64,000 nt of DNA from the NCBI RefSeq assembly GCF_048771995.1, contig NC_133036.1, positions 18,449,001 to 18,513,000 on the forward strand, read 5' to 3'. The notes beneath the pieces are model-generated. The model was not told the DNA's origin. It ran no database searches and worked only from the letters and a program-made list of their open reading frames with translations. The position numbers were made by a program, and so were the translations under genes. Positions 44,601-58,350 of this stretch are shown here, in pieces. Origin of the DNA: Taeniopygia guttata (lineage: Eukaryota > Chordata > Aves > Passeriformes > Estrildidae). Each line of letters begins with the position of its first letter. The stretch's first letter is position 1.

Positions 44601-47600
44601 ACGACCCTTGTCACAGTGCTGCACAGAGAGAAAGTATAAGCTGATCATTTGCTCCCAAAATGTGTACAGAACAGTCTAGAAAATATTAATGCCTAAGCAT
44701 CTAAACAGAGACTTGCAGTTATATTCTGTGAAAACTAAATTTTGAATAAATGTTTATTCTCCTGTATATTGCAACAACAGGCTAGGTATGAAATTGTTTT
44801 CTAAGACTGACTTTATTTGGAGGTTCTAATCACATTTTGAGACACTCCTCCCTCAGTAAGCACAGATGTATGACACTGTCATTTGTGACTGTACTCCTGC
44901 CAAGAACATTGGATTCGAATTAATGGTTCATCTAAGGTAACAAAAACCAGCACGGCTAAGCAATAAGGATTGTCAAGGGAATGAGAGAATTATTATGTAA
45001 ACTGATTTTATTACTATGTAAGCAAAATAAAAGTTCAAATTAAGTGTACAGTAATACAAAATATTACTATTTTTGGAATAAGCAGGGAATTAGGAAGTAT
45101 GCAAATCTGCCTATTTCCCAGAAAAAGGGCTGTGGAAGACTAGAATTTGCAACATCCCCAGAATATCTCAGTATAAAGATGAACTACTGCTTGCTCCTAA
45201 GCAACTCAATAGTTAATATGTTGCTCTTTCCATGGAAGAACTCCATTGAGTATCATGCTGGATCTTGTTCCACAGGCAATCAGAAGCAGAGACAGCCCCA
45301 GGCCCACTTGGGCCTGACCCGGGGTTTGGTTTTGGATCAGAAGAGAAGAAAACCACAGGTGATGTCCCTGTGCTGGCTGCTGCTCACCCCCAGGGCAGTA
45401 GCTAGAGATGCACAAGGCCAGAGAGATGCAAGGGCACCCTACCTGCCAAAACCAGGGGCTGCAAGTTGGCATCACCCCGAAGTTTCCTCAAGCCAGTGAT
45501 GGCAACAAACCCCAGCCACAGCAGAGAACACCTGAGGTACTCATAAATGCAAATACTGAACCAGAGTAAAAGACTCATTAGTGACACAATCTGGTTTCAT
45601 ATTCTCTTTTCCAGCTATATCATCGCAGAACTTTTTGGAGCCTGACAGACTGTCCCACTTGGAACACATCCAGTACAGTGAAGTCCTAACCACTTTACCA
45701 AGCTAAATGCAATCAAGTATTTAAATTAATCAGAATACTAACATTACATTTAGATAATATGAATTGAGTACCAAAGTGAAATCTCAGCTCTTTTACTCTT
45801 CCCTATTCTCCCACCGCATATACCTAACTTCTAATTAGCTCATTTAATGTAAAAAGAACAGAGCTCTGTGCAGCTAGGAAAATAAAAGTCTCAAATTCCA
45901 CTTCACGTGTCTCCTAGTCCCTTCTCTACGCCCTCATTTCACTTGCTGAGTGTTCCTAATGAAGATTCCTTGATTCAATCTGTGCTGCCTTTCCCCAGCA
46001 GCCCGAGCTGCCCACGGTCACCTGCAGAAGTGCTGTCAGAGCCCCCTCTGAAACCAGCAGCAGGGTACAGGAGAACCTGCCCCAAGCCCCACACATCACT
46101 CCTGGCACTTGCAAATCAAAGCTGCCACTTCTGCAGGAGAATCTAATTACTAGCTGGAGCTTTTGGGACACAGCTCAAAGTTAATATTGGGGGAATAGAG
46201 GATACATGATGTTTAACTGTCTATTTTACTTCAAGTGTTTTCTTCTTTTTCTAGGTATTAACTCTGGTATCAGGTTTAAGTTACCTAATAACTTTCCTAC
46301 TATTGCAGGGAATGAGGAAAAATTATCTGCCACTTATTTGAAGCACTGCTCCTCATGATTCAGCTGGAGCTGGATTTCAATCCAGCACTACAGCGTGGTT
46401 CAGAGCACAACTCCCCATATAATTTTTGCTTTCTGATTCTCTGATGTTACCAAGCCCCAGTGCTATCATAATGGAAATAACAGAACATATAGACTATATT
46501 TTTTCTCTTTTTTTAGAACCGAAGTTTGAGAAAAAAGATAGCAAATAGTAAAAAATCTCCAAGCTGATAACTACAGCATTAACCTGAAAGATGAGGAGAG
46601 TATTTAGAATAATTTATGAGTTTTATAAGAAATAAGAGAAAGAATTGAAAAACCTACTAACAACACTGTTTCAGAATGAAACCAAAGACAAGCATCATTT
46701 AAAATCTAATGAACAAATTTCTTGTGACACAGAAAGCAGACATAGGTAATAGTTTTAAATGAAAGGGCTTTGTTTTTTGTGATCTTTACATACCATTAGT
46801 GAAATTGGTATAGCAAAAACTCCACAGTATACCAATGATACCTTACTTTTTTAATGTAATTGAAAGCAGAGCTTTACTGTTTTATTTTTTCTCTCCTACT
46901 GCACCTAGAATGAATTGTTCAAAAAAACACAAGCTCCATTAGTTGCTGGTAAAATTTCAGAAATATTTAGACAATAAATATCCAGATATAAACTCTGATA
47001 GCACACAAAGTCCCTTGCAACGAACTTCAGTAAGTCAAAGAAACATAAGCAAGTATCTCCATCAAAAAAAATTAAACAGAACTAATGAAACCCAAACCAA
47101 GCAACTAAAATCCTCAAGTCCTTAACTTTGTCTTTCTCAGTGGAGGAGGAGAACTCTGTGGTATCACAGGGCATTTCTGCATCATGGCACTGCACTGACC
47201 CTGAGCCTTCCCTCCTCTTCTCCCTCTGCTCAAGCCCTGAGTTCCATAAACACCCAGACTCCAGCATCTGCCCTCACAGGGAAAAGCTGCTGGGAGCTCA
47301 GCACAAGATGACACAGCACAGTGAGATCCATATCTAACTCTGGGAGGGATTTAAACCCCACAGAAGAGTCCTAGGCTGCAGGAAACTCTCCTGGTTGGTG
47401 TTTGACCCAGCAGGCAGCAATAAGCACTATGGATTTCAGTGCTGCTCAGCATGGAAAGGCAGTTTCCACTCATCTGCTTCCTTCCTGCGTGCTGCCTGCT
47501 CTAGGTATGTTCTTGCTATGCAGGAATTCAAAGAAACAAAACAAACAAACAAACGAAAAAAGGATTCACAGGGGTCCCATGGAGCAGAAGCAGCGAGTTT

Positions 47601-48749
47601 TTTCTCCTAATCTTTTCTCAAGGTGTACAATCACTTACAAGAATGAAACTAAAAGTTAAAACTAATGAAATGTCCTTTTTCTCTTTGTAAAGAGGCACCC
47701 TAAGTGCCTTCCATACAGGTTGTTTCATGTTTGCAGGTGCTGGGTAACCAAAGCTGGAGCAAGGTTTTGCAAGGTTATGGCAAGCGAAGCAATTTGCAGC
47801 ACCAGAGCCCTGCATAACAGCTTTAAGCTTCTTGGTAAATTCACTTCACCCTCTGATTCTTAAAGGAAAAAACATTAATGCATCATTTGCAATGCTAACC
47901 ACAAAAAAATGAAATCTTCTCCTTCAACATAAAGTCGGATACATAAGGAAAATAGTTTTTGCCAGAACAAGATCATTCCTGTATTCTGCAGTACTTTTGG
48001 TGAGTTAAATTCCCAGTCAGTCATCTGGGATCTGGGAGCAAGATTTCTGTTAAAGGCAGACACACCTTGTGCACAGCAGAGATGTTCCCCAAGCATGCAC
48101 AGTGATGGAAGGATCTGGGTAACTCCAAAAGAGACCTCCAAACTTAATTTGTGATGCAGAATAGCAACAAAAGAGTCAGCTTTTCATGAGAATTGAATTA
48201 AAAATTTAAACTAAGGTAAATCTTATAATTTTAAAAAACAAAACGAAATTAAACTCTTAATTCATAACATGCAAAAATCACAGTAGTTATTAACCTAACT
48301 TAAATTAACTGGCTTGTTATTATAGAAAGTCATCAAATGTACTTAGCATTCTTTAGAGCCTTATAGTCAATTAATATAGCATGAAATTGAATCAACTCAG
48401 GCATCTAGAGACACAGAACCTAGATTTAAATGAAAACTTCAGCCTCATCTACCTCAGGGCCTGAAAATTTGGGGCCACCTACCACATTTTCTTCATTGCA
48501 ACAGGCACAAGCCCTCATTTATATCCCATATCGAATTTACCCAGAAACAACTGAAAGAATGCGAGAAAACCATCTCCATGATTAAATTTTACAGCAGAAG
48601 CTAAGCCCAGTGGGGTTTTCACCCTTTGAAGCAAGCTCTGTCTGACTGAGGGCCAAATTTTCTGAAGTGATTAGTACCACTGGGGCTGAATTTTCAGCAG
48701 CGCTCGAGCTGCAGTCAGACCCTCAGAAGGAACAGGCGGATTTTCAAAG

Positions 48750-49460
48750 CGGCGCTCGGCTTCCCGCGAGGAACGCGGTCCCCAGGGAGCTCCTGCTGCT
48801 CAGCCCTCCTGCAAACCAGCACCTTGACTTGTGTGCTTCATGGGAAACACTGTGCTCACACTGGTGCTCACATGCTGTCACAAAATAAGGTTGCTAAGAC
48901 ACATCCATTGCTGACAAAATTCATGGTACTCAGTGTCCCTGAGGAGCGCCGCAGTGCCTGGCAGGAGACGCGGTCCCCAGGGAGCTCCTGCTGCTCAGTC
49001 CTCCTGCAAAGCAGCACTTTTACTGCATCCTTCAGTGGGACACGCTGCTGCTCACACTGGTGCACACGTGCTGTCCTAAAATAAGTGTGCCAAGACACAC
49101 TCATTGCTGGCAGAATGTGGCACTCGGTTTCCCCAGGAACGCCGCAGTGCCCAGGAGCTCGTGCTGCTCAAACCAGCACCTTCACTTGTGTGCTTCACTG
49201 GCAAACACTGCTGCTCACACTACTGTCAACGTGCTGTCCTAAAACAAGTGTGCCAAGACACACTCATTGCTGGCAGAATGTGGCACTCAGTTTCCCCAGG
49301 AATGCCACAGTGCCCAGGGAGCTTGTGCTGCTCAGTCCTCCAGCAAACAAACCAGCACCTTTACTTGTGTACTTCACTGGGAAACACTGCTCACACTAGT
49401 GCTCACATGCTGTCCTAAAATAAGTGTGCCAAAACACGTTCATTGCTGGCCAAAACCAGT
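48750..49460. repeat. Tandem repeat, four copies of 163-195 bp
   Basis: The landmark CCCAG(G)GAGCTC/T-TGCTGCTCA recurs at about 48781, 48976, 49150 and 49313, giving spacings of 195, 174 and 163 bp. Each copy also has AACCAGCACCTT, CACTTGTGTGCTTCACTGG, TGCTCACAC and ATTGCTGGCAGAATG segments in the same order. The copies differ by small insertions and substitutions. GC and CpG content is higher than in the surrounding intron. Confidence 0.9.
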
Positions 49461-50431
49461 TGTTTTTTATCGCAGCAAAAAATAGGAAAGGGAAATGTTA
49501 TATTTTCTAATATCCCAGAGTATACTTTGTAGAAAATCTGCAAGCATTCACAACATTTTTCAAAGAAGAAGAAAGTGCTTGTTCAATGCTGCATGCGAAA
49601 GCAGCTTACTGGAAAAGATGAAAACTTATTATTGCCAATTTTGAAAAAAAGAGATCTTTGGCTACTAATGAATAACTAATCTAAGCTAACAATGTCTGGA
49701 AATAGTTTTTTTGGAACACACAAAACTTTCTGACGGGTAAAAATTAGGAAATTAACGTTTATTGTATTATTTCAAATGTAACTGTTTACACTTGAGGAAA
49801 ATAATGGAATAATATCCACTTGGAAAGTTTTTATTTTTAAAAAATCGTTTGTAATACTCCCAGAAATTTCCCTCAGCCAAAAGCAAAGAAGTTGCTTTTT
49901 AACCAGCTAGAAAAAAGAACATGATACTACAGGCATGGGCTCAGTGTACAATAAACACCAAAATGGCTTTATAAAAACCTTTGTGAAGATCTTCCTAGCT
50001 GGTAAACATTCAGAATGCACCACAAATCACTCCAGAGTGTACTAGATGACTTCAAAATGTGCTTTTTCATGAAACAATGAGGCACGGATAATAAGCTTCT
50101 CCCATTTAATACAGACACGTCCCCCACTTGCAGGAAAGGTGCTCAGTTGCTCGTGTTCAGGTGAGCTTGGCAGAGCCACATGCCCTGCATCCTTCCATGG
50201 CCCCCCTGCCCTGGGCAGGGACCAGGCTCCCATGAGGGCTTCAAGCCCAGAGAAGGCTGATGAAGTCCAGCTCCCTGAGAGGCTCCTGGAGCGTCCTTCC
50301 CACACCCAGGTACCTCATCTCAGTCAAGGGCCTCCTGCTTTGGGCCCCAGAGAAGTGAAGGGTCTACCAGAGCTGGAATTAATGCCACACAGAGAGTTTA
50401 AAGGGCTTGCTCTTCTGCAGAACCCAGAAAT

Positions 50432-50780
50432 TGTAGCAGTCAGAGGCCCTGCAAGGCCTCCCTGGCGGTCACTCACCTAAGATAAGAAATTCCCAGTCAT
50501 GGTGACTGGACCAAAGCAGCCCCTCTTCTGCATTCAGACCCTTGTTACCTCTCTGTAAGGCTACAGGTCGTATTCTCCTCAACCCTGGCCACTGGGCAAT
50601 TTCCAACACCCCTGTACCTTATATAAACCCCCATCTCTGCCCTGTTCAGCAGAAGAAATGTCACTGTCCCCTGCACAGGAGCTGAAATTAAAGGACACCA
50701 CTGGGGAACCTCATACAGCCTCTCCTCTCTCTACCCCTGTGCATCTGCCAAGGCACTGTGAGCACAGAGCTGAAATCACT
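50432..50780 (+). mobile_element. LTR, endogenous retrovirus, running into a minisatellite
   Basis: Begins TGTAGCAGTCAGAGGCCCTG and contains AAGAAATTCCCAGTCATGGT and a TATA box TATATAA at 50620-50626. GCTGAAATTAAAGGACACCA (an ATTAAA signal) and GCCTCTCCTCTC follow. The order fits promoter, poly(A) signal and U5 of passerine LTRs I recall. The right end merges with the first copy of the 31-bp repeat at about 50767, so the terminus cannot be placed exactly. No internal retroviral sequence is seen; age is intermediate. Confidence 0.6.
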
Positions 50781-51471
50781 GAGAACTGAATTTACAGAGC
50801 TGAAATCACCAAGAGCTGAATTTACCAGAGCTGAAATCACTAAGGGCTGAATTTACCAGAGCTGAAATCACTGAGGGCTGAATTTACCAGAGCTGAAATC
50901 ACTAAGAGCTGAATTTACCATGGCTGAAATCCAAGAGCTGAATTTACCAGAGCTGAAATCACCGAGAGCTGAATTTACCAGAGCTGAAATCACTAAGAGA
51001 TGAATTTACCATGGCTGAAATCACCGAGAGTTGAATTTACCAGAGCTGAAACCACTAAGAGCTGACTTTACCATGGCTGAAATCACCAAGAGCTGAATTT
51101 ACCAGAGCTGAAATCACCAAGAGCTGAATTTACCAGAGCTGAAATCGCCGAGAGCTGAATTCACCAAGAGCTGAATTTACCACGGCTGAAATCACTGAAT
51201 TTACCAGAGCTGAAATCACTGAGGGCTGAATTTCCCAGAGCTGAAATCCCCAAGAGCTGAGCTCCCAGAGCTGAAATCACTAAGGGCTGAATTTACCAGA
51301 GCTGAAATCACTAAGGGCTCAATTTACCGTGGCTGAAATCACTGAGGGCTGAGCTCCCAGAGCTGAAATCACCAAGAGCCGAATTTGCCATGGCTGAAAT
51401 CACAGAGGGCTGAGCTCCCAGAGCTAAATCCCCGAGAGCTGAGCTCCCAGAGCTGAAATCACCACGAGCTG
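50767..51471. repeat. 31-bp minisatellite, about 22 copies
   Basis: The unit is a dimer of two related halves, GAGCTGAAATCACTAAG and GAGCTGAATTTACCA, repeated for about 700 bp with substitutions (GAGGGCTG, CATGGCTG) and some half-unit losses. The array starts at the end of an LTR whose last bases already read GAGCTGAAATCAC, so the LTR end probably seeded the expansion (inference). Confidence 0.93.
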
Positions 51472-52145
51472 CTGGCTGAGCTGCCCTGGCTGGGAGCTGA
51501 GCCCAGAGCCGGCGCTGTGGGACACCCACGGCAGCGGCAGCCGGGGGTCAGACGGACCCCGAGCACCAGGCTGCATTAACAACTCACCATTTTTCACACA
51601 AAGTGATGCCATATACCCATCTATGTACACTACAGAACATTAGCCATTTGTGAGCTTTCATACATGCTTCATATTCAAGGAATTTGCTATTTAGGATTAG
51701 ATTTTTAAAGTAAATTAGCCATGCAAACATTCTTCATGTAAGAATGTAGTTGCATGCTGGCACAAACAATTTCAGTATTTGCAGATATAAAATTCTGTGT
51801 AGAGCTCTGCCATTTTTACAGACAGTAAGTATGAAACTGGAGAGCCTAACTCATTTGATAATACAGGCCCTATTTCCATTTTTAGCTATAACAGGCTGCT
51901 CTTTCAAAATTGTGGATAGATCCGTTTGCTTTCAAAAAATGAAATTATAATTATATAATATACCACACAATAACTATTATAAATTCAGTCATATAAAAAC
52001 TATAAAAATAGTTTTTGACAAAACTATTGTCAAAAAATGATTCCATAGCTTGTTGGCCACTGAAATCTGCTGAGAGATGGAAGGTGTACAGGGTCCATTG
52101 CTTCAGACTCACACAAAATCAGTTCTAGCAATCTCCCTTGACAGT

Positions 52146-52223
52146 AAGGTACTTGATCTAACCTCAAAGAATAGGTACAAAGAATAGGTACCTCAAGAAA
52201 AGGTACTTGATCTAACCTCAAAG
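52146..52223. repeat. 24-bp direct repeat
   Basis: AAGGTACTTGATCTAACCTC and four more bases occur at 52146-52169 and identically at 52200-52223. A nested AAAGAATAGGTAC doublet lies between them. It is a local duplication with no further recognisable content. Confidence 0.9.
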
Positions 52224-53719
52224 TTTTTAGGCAAAACCAAGAAGGGTACTTTGCACTCTCAGAATTCTTCCACTTGTTCCTAAAATTTAGTTATCTCTTT
52301 ACCCTACCAAATCTTGAACACATGCTCCTATTTTTTAAGTCCACCAAATTCAGAAAGGTTATTCACAGCACAAGTGAAAACAATCTAAGCAGAGGCATGC
52401 AACAGCAGGGTCCTGGATTTTAAAGTTTATGAACTCTCAAAGTAACCACAGTCCCTGTGCTTTGCTGGATATCTTTATTTGTACAGAGAGAATGCACTTG
52501 GGAGGAACAAAGGGACGAGCATCCATCCTTTCTGTATCAGCTAGTGCAGAAACTTTAAAATCAGAATAGCGCTGCTTTTGACTTTTGTTTCATTTTTATT
52601 ACATGTAAGTTCATTAGCTGATGCTAATATATTATGATCACAATATTGTATCTCAACATTGTGAATGTAATAAGTATCCTCAAATATTATATACTGTTTC
52701 TCCCTTGCCTGCAAAATGAACCAGCAATAGCAGCTGTTATGTAACCTGGTCACCCAACATGAACAAGCACCAAAATATGCTTAAACTTTACCTATAAAGT
52801 TCCTCATTTCTTTTGCAGATTCTTGCAAAATAACAGTCTACATATGAGAGGAGAAAAAATTATACATTTTTTACTGAAAATCCTTAAACATGTAGTAACC
52901 ACATCCTAACAAAAACACAATCCTTCTGAAATCTTTCCACAGCTGCTGTAAACTTCCTTTAGTCAAACCTTAAGTACAATTTGCCTTAGAGATTTTATTC
53001 GTTTAGTTATCACTGCAGACCTACTGCCATTAACTAGTTACAGAATTTTACCCATTCTGCTTTCAGATCATATAACCAAATTAATTCAAGGAAAAAGACA
53101 ATTCTTCTGTGTTTTCTGCAGAAACTCAGAATACAAGAGGTTATGCTTTCATATTTGCGAGGACTGGAAGACTTGATGGACTTTTTTCTTTTGCTTCTTC
53201 TTTCTACACAGGTGCCCATGCTGACACTGGACATCAAAGCCTGAGACAGGGCTATGAGCCAGCTTGTTTCCATGTGACACAGCCACTGGGATTTACTGCC
53301 CAGCTACAGCAGGATGCTCCTGCAGCTGCCTCACATCTGGAATGGAGCAGGTGAACGTTGCCAATGCAGGACTCAGGCAGACTGAGATCCCTGCCACAGC
53401 ACAGGGTACTTGGGTAGTGCCTGTCAGAGCAGTGACTCACAGAGGAACAACACAGCGTATTTAGAAATTGAACAGGTTAAGAATGCCCAAAGAGCACCAT
53501 CAGTTGACTTCTTCCCATAAAAAATTTATGTTTCAATGAACTAATAGATTTCCTTAGAGTAAACTGCATAAAATACCACATCTAAAAAAAAGGACTCACT
53601 TCAATGCATCTGCTCTATCTCTGAGAAGATGCAGTTGGGTAGCCACACAAAGTGTGAGCAATGCTGATGGAACTGAGGGGGTTAATCTGCAGGGGAGTTG
53701 AGCATGGACTAACACTAAC

Positions 53720-53904
53720 CTCTGGGTAGCCTCCAACATCATGCACGTCGATTCCAAGTAGATGTCCAAGTCCGTGTGGCATAAATATTGCACCCAGATG
53801 AACCTTCACCATGTCATCCACATTGCCTTTCAGAATGCCAATTCTAGTCAGCTCCTCCAGATGGACTCTGTCAGCCAGACGGTGCATATCAGGCCAGGCC
53901 ACCC
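53720..53904 (-). CDS. PEPD: Prolidase (Xaa-Pro dipeptidase), third-last coding exon
   Basis: A 185-base exon encoding (G)[18 protein letters not shown], then [20 protein letters not shown] and [20 protein letters not shown], ending YPE. It aligns with human prolidase around residues 325-384. The HGLGH motif supplies the equivalents of His366 and the metal-ligand His370, and IDVHDVGG supplies His377. The exon begins with two bases of a split glycine codon after an acceptor ending CCAAG and ends with a complete GAG before GTTAGT. The next exon continues with GVRR, so phases agree. The two aspartate metal ligands lie in earlier exons beyond the right edge. Confidence 0.96.
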
Positions 53905-56900
53905 CTTGGAGAGCAGAAACAGGCAGCTGAGTTAACTATTGCTGCACGCTTTTTAACAACAACTTTCAAAAAACAGATGTAACACATGTGCCCTTTATTA
54001 TAAAAAAAACAAAGGTGGAAAGAGCAACTACATGAAACATACTTTAAACAAGACAAAACTATTTTAATGTGTCAGTGAAGTGCAGAAAACTACAAAGAAA
54101 AACAGCAGCACCTTCTAATCTAGACCCATACTAAAAGTTGTTAATACACTGTAGCTAAGCATGTCCACACACATGTAAATGCATCCGTGAGTCTCCTATA
54201 AGAATGTCAACTGTAGAAGATTGCAGTTTTTTAAATGCAGAGCATAGAACATTACTATCCTTTTATTTTCAAGAATGATCATACCCATTTAGAACATCTG
54301 ACATGGACACTACTTTTCTACGTACATTGAAGATTTAAAGCCCACATCTTTCTGGCAAAGACACTGTCCAGAAATTAATGATTCCCTTGTGTTAATGGGC
54401 TGTGCAAAGCACAACTCCTCTAATACATGTACTGAAACAGCATTACAAAATACTGTTGTTTGACTAGAGACAGAGTGCCAGGATACATTAGGTTGCTATT
54501 ATTTTGGTATAGGATACAATTTTGTTTGACAAACTGCTGGGGAGAGGAGGGAGGAAGAAAGCAGCTCTTTTGTTAGTAACAAAGTACTGTCCTAATTAGT
54601 TCACCATGGCATTGAGTCATCATCAACAGAGCAGCAGTTGCAGAGTCAAGACAACTAGGGCTAAGGTACAGTTGAAGAATATTTTCCTTGTTCAATTTTG
54701 GCATGACTAAACAAATAAGAGCTGAGCAATTTTTAAGGCCAAACTCCCACCAAGTTCCATTTGCTTTAATCCAGTTAAACATGCAGCTCTAGGGTCTTGT
54801 GAAGATAAATGTCATATCTTAATTACATTATCACTTTTCGCTGAAAGTACTGAGGCTTCAAAGACGGAAATAAAATCATCCTATGGGAGTGCTTGGAGAG
54901 AGCACTCAGCTGTCTTTTGTGGCTCTGATATAAAGATCAGAATCAAACAGCAGCAAGTGGCTGCTCAGTTCTGTGCATCCTGTCCAGCTGATGCACCTTT
55001 GTGCTGCCATGAGCTCTGGCTGGCAAAGAGCTGGGTGAGCAATCAGTGAGCAGGCAGCCCCCTCCCCATCCCATCTCTCAGGGACCCAGCCTGCAGCCCG
55101 CTGCACTCTGCCTGCCAGCAAGGCCACAGGAGAACCACACACAAACCCCTGGTGCTACTTCCTCACAGAGGCCAGCAGTGCCCAAGTGCGTGATGCTCAC
55201 CCACAGAATGTGTGCAGTCTTCTTGCTCAAAATGTGATATTTTTATGGTTTCTCTACTTTAAAAAGGAATTTAAGATTTTTCATTCAATACGAACCAATA
55301 CAACTATAAGCAGCTGTTCTTTGACAACTGTTCAACATATTCTGTAATTATTTATCTTTCTGATTATTGAATGTGTTGCAATTTTCACTTCTCTAGATTC
55401 ACCTGTGTTTCACAGCTCTCTCACTTAGGCTCCACTCTATTGAAAGATAAATTGAAATCACTACAATCCCTCATCAATATTACACATATCACACTAAAAG
55501 TATTTCTGAATCACAGTTGTTTTCCTGTTTGTTTTATAGCTGTGGGAATACAGAATTTCTATGTCTAAGTCGAGGTTCAGCTTTTGCAGTTTGCAGCTAA
55601 CTCCAACGGCTCTAAAAGTCTTCATTGAGGACACTAGATGTTCTTTAAAGATCTCTCCCATGATTTCTTAACTGAGTATTACTACAAGTCACCATAACTG
55701 CAAAGCCACACGTAACAACATCTGACCCTGGTCAACTGTTTGAAGCCTCACCCTCTCTTGTTAAAATGAAGGTCAGAACTCCATGGCTGGAAGACAAAAC
55801 ACAGCCACATCCTGGATGCTCTGCAGCAAGCTGAGCTGCCTGAGAGAAGTGGAGCTGAGGTGTCTGTTATTTGCAGCTCAGCTTCCCTCTGCAGCTCTGC
55901 TGGCACTGTTGGTCTCAATCCAAACCCACAGACTCCATTCAAAGAGACACAGTCACCTTTGTCAAACTGAGGAGGAGATACAAAAGGAGATACAAATATT
56001 AAACTGAATTAATCAGAAATAAAACCACCAAAACCACCTATCTATTTGTCTGCAGAAGTTTAACAGAGCTATTTAATGACCCTATTGCCCTAGCTGGAAA
56101 GACTGCCATGGTTGGCAGTTCTGAGTACTGAGTACTTCTAGGCACTGAGCAAATCCATTAGAACTTCTTCTTCCCTCATCCCCACCTTTTTCTTTTTCTC
56201 TCATTGACTTAAAGTGCAACTACTTCTCCTCTCCTTCTGCCTTCTTAATTCACCATCTGTTTTGATTTTTATTCATCTTATCTGCTTCATTAGAGACTGA
56301 GGACAACAAAAAGCTCTACTGTGAAATAAATAATGAGGCAGAATGGAAAATCTGCAGCTTTGGGCTCTCTCTTGGAGCTAGGGTGGTGCTTCAGACAGAG
56401 CCCAACAAAATGGCTCTGGACAACTCTTTTATCATCTAGCCAGTGCCACAAGCTTTGCTAGAAATATGAAACATATCAGCTCCAGTTGCCTCCCCGATGC
56501 TGCTACAGCTGCAGACAGCTCTGGGGCAGCTCTGGGCAGAGGGAAATTAAGCTTCTGCTGGAGGCACCCTGCTAAATAATACAAATCTTGGTTTACAAAT
56601 AAAAAGGTATTCAAATAGTCTTAAGTAAAAAGCAAAGGGTTTACAGATAAATTGCACTTTCTAGTCTATTGTCAGGCTTCATGCTTTATTCTACTATGAC
56701 TATGGGGTGGTGACCACCCCCCTCCAAGCCCTTAACCTACAAGCCCTGGATAAAACTCTCATATACAGACTATTGCTTGAGTGCTAAGACAAAATAGGAA
56801 GATATTTTGAGCTGACTAGAGACAGTAAATTAAGTTGAATGGTTTTTTGGTCTTCACTTAAAAAATGGTGATATCCTTGTCTTGTTTGATATGAGAGGAT

Positions 56901-58039
56901 TCCCACCATGCTAGGAATAAACTTATTAATAATAAGGTTCAAACAGATTTCTACCCATTTCCTAAACATGTTATTTGACAAAGAAAGAGAGTCTAAATGT
57001 AAATCTTCAAACATTTTCTACTGCCATTATAATATTAAAAAAACATTACTTTTGTGAAGAGAAATAACTATTTTACAGTACTAAGGCAACTATTTAAAAG
57101 TATAGAAAAAATCCACCGAGAAAAGGAACTATCATAATTCAAGGAAGATGTCTTTGTCCATTTTATACAAAAGTATACTTATATGTATTTATTATAGAGT
57201 AAACAAAAATATATATGATGCTTTAAACTTATTTAAAAACTAAACATTTATTAGTTTTATCTGGCAATTGAAATCTTTATAATCCAATGGCCTGTGCAAG
57301 CCCAGCTGTCTCTGGGTCTGACTGCATCCCTGCACTCAGGTGTCATTTACATAACTAGTAAGTATACTCAAAGAGTAGAAGTTCTTAAATACTGCTAATC
57401 CAATTTTCCTTTGTAGATATTGAACTTCCAATAATTGCAAAAAGGAATTAAGAGGAGGAAAACTTGAATATCAGAGTTGATAGCTTCATCAGCTGGACAA
57501 CTTGATAAGAAACCACAAGCAGAACTTTTTGGTACTCTTATATGATGTGCAATCAACAATCTGGAAGTGGCCCAAGGACCTGCAGTGAGAATATAGGAGT
57601 CCCTCTGTCAAAGCCCAGAGGTGTCTGTGTTCTGCTCAGATGTCTGTGCTCACATCTGTGTGTGGACAGCTTTAGCATGTTAAAGAAAACAATACCACAC
57701 AAGAGCCTGCAGGCAGCCAGGTGTGAAGAACAACACTGAACAGTGCTGAATGAACACTCTGTGCAAAGGATCCTTCATTCGTGGAGGCTCCTTAATGTTC
57801 AGGCACTCAGCTTTTGGATTATTGGGGTCCAGCAGAGACCTCTGTGCCCAGCTGCAAGCAGGAGAAGTCAAACACCATATCAGCATTCTTGTAGGGGATA
57901 AAGCAGTTACAAACCAACCAAACCCCACAGCAACAACTTCCACACGAGTGCCTCTGCCCTTGGTGTGTGAGTTAGCTCAGTGCTGACTGCTCTGCAACGT
58001 GGGCCAGCACTGACCTCCCACCACCAATCACTCATGAGG

Positions 58040-58350
58040 ATGTTTGACTCGTGTATTATTCAGGACTATTCTTTTTAAGCTTTGGTGAAGTTTATCATAG
58101 TTGCAGACATGCTTTTTGTGTAAGAACTTTTACGATAGTTGCAGACGTGCTTTTTGTGTAGAAAGGTTAGTTCTGTTATTATCTTTAAGCCAATTTATAA
58201 ACCAATTATAGTCCAGTGACAGATGAGGTTTAAAAAGTCAGATTGGAGGGTCCTTGGACTTTGACAATTGTAGCAAAATGAGTCTGTACTCAGGAAAATC
58301 TGCTGATGAGGTGTCTGCTCCCTTCTTAATTCTCTGCCAAATGAGACACT
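58040..58350 (+). mobile_element. Possible LTR remnant
   Basis: This block contains ATAGTTGCAGACATGCTTTT (58098) repeated as ATAGTTGCAGACGTGCTTTT (58134), then AAGCCAATTTATAAACCAAT and GGAGGGTCCTTGGACTTTGA. It vaguely resembles passerine LTR sequence I recall. No clear TG...CA ends or target duplication were found. If retroviral, it is an old fragment. Confidence 0.3.
58098..58159. repeat. Imperfect direct repeat (about 25 bp, twice)
   Basis: ATAGTTGCAGACATGCTTTT followed by TGTGTA occurs twice, starting at 58098 and 58134, with a single A/G difference. The spacing is 36 bp. Confidence 0.85.

Larger units (their letters stand above)
40743..53719 (-). other. PEPD: PEPD intron between the exons at 40551 and 53720
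   Basis: A 12977-base intron from GTTAGT (donor at 53719) to the acceptor at 40743. It holds a solo LTR near its 3' end, the four-copy tandem repeat at 48.75-49.46 kb, an LTR joined to a 31-bp minisatellite at 50.4-51.5 kb, and a 24-bp duplication at 52.15 kb. No nested gene is supported. Confidence 0.8.

Noticed and set aside
45220-45480. Moderately GC-rich block suspected to be a repeat
   Set aside because: No termini, target duplication or recognised family sequence could be found.
48750-51471. Regular repeats resembling a CRISPR array
   Set aside because: Units are contiguous and diverged with no unique spacers, and the DNA is a vertebrate intron.
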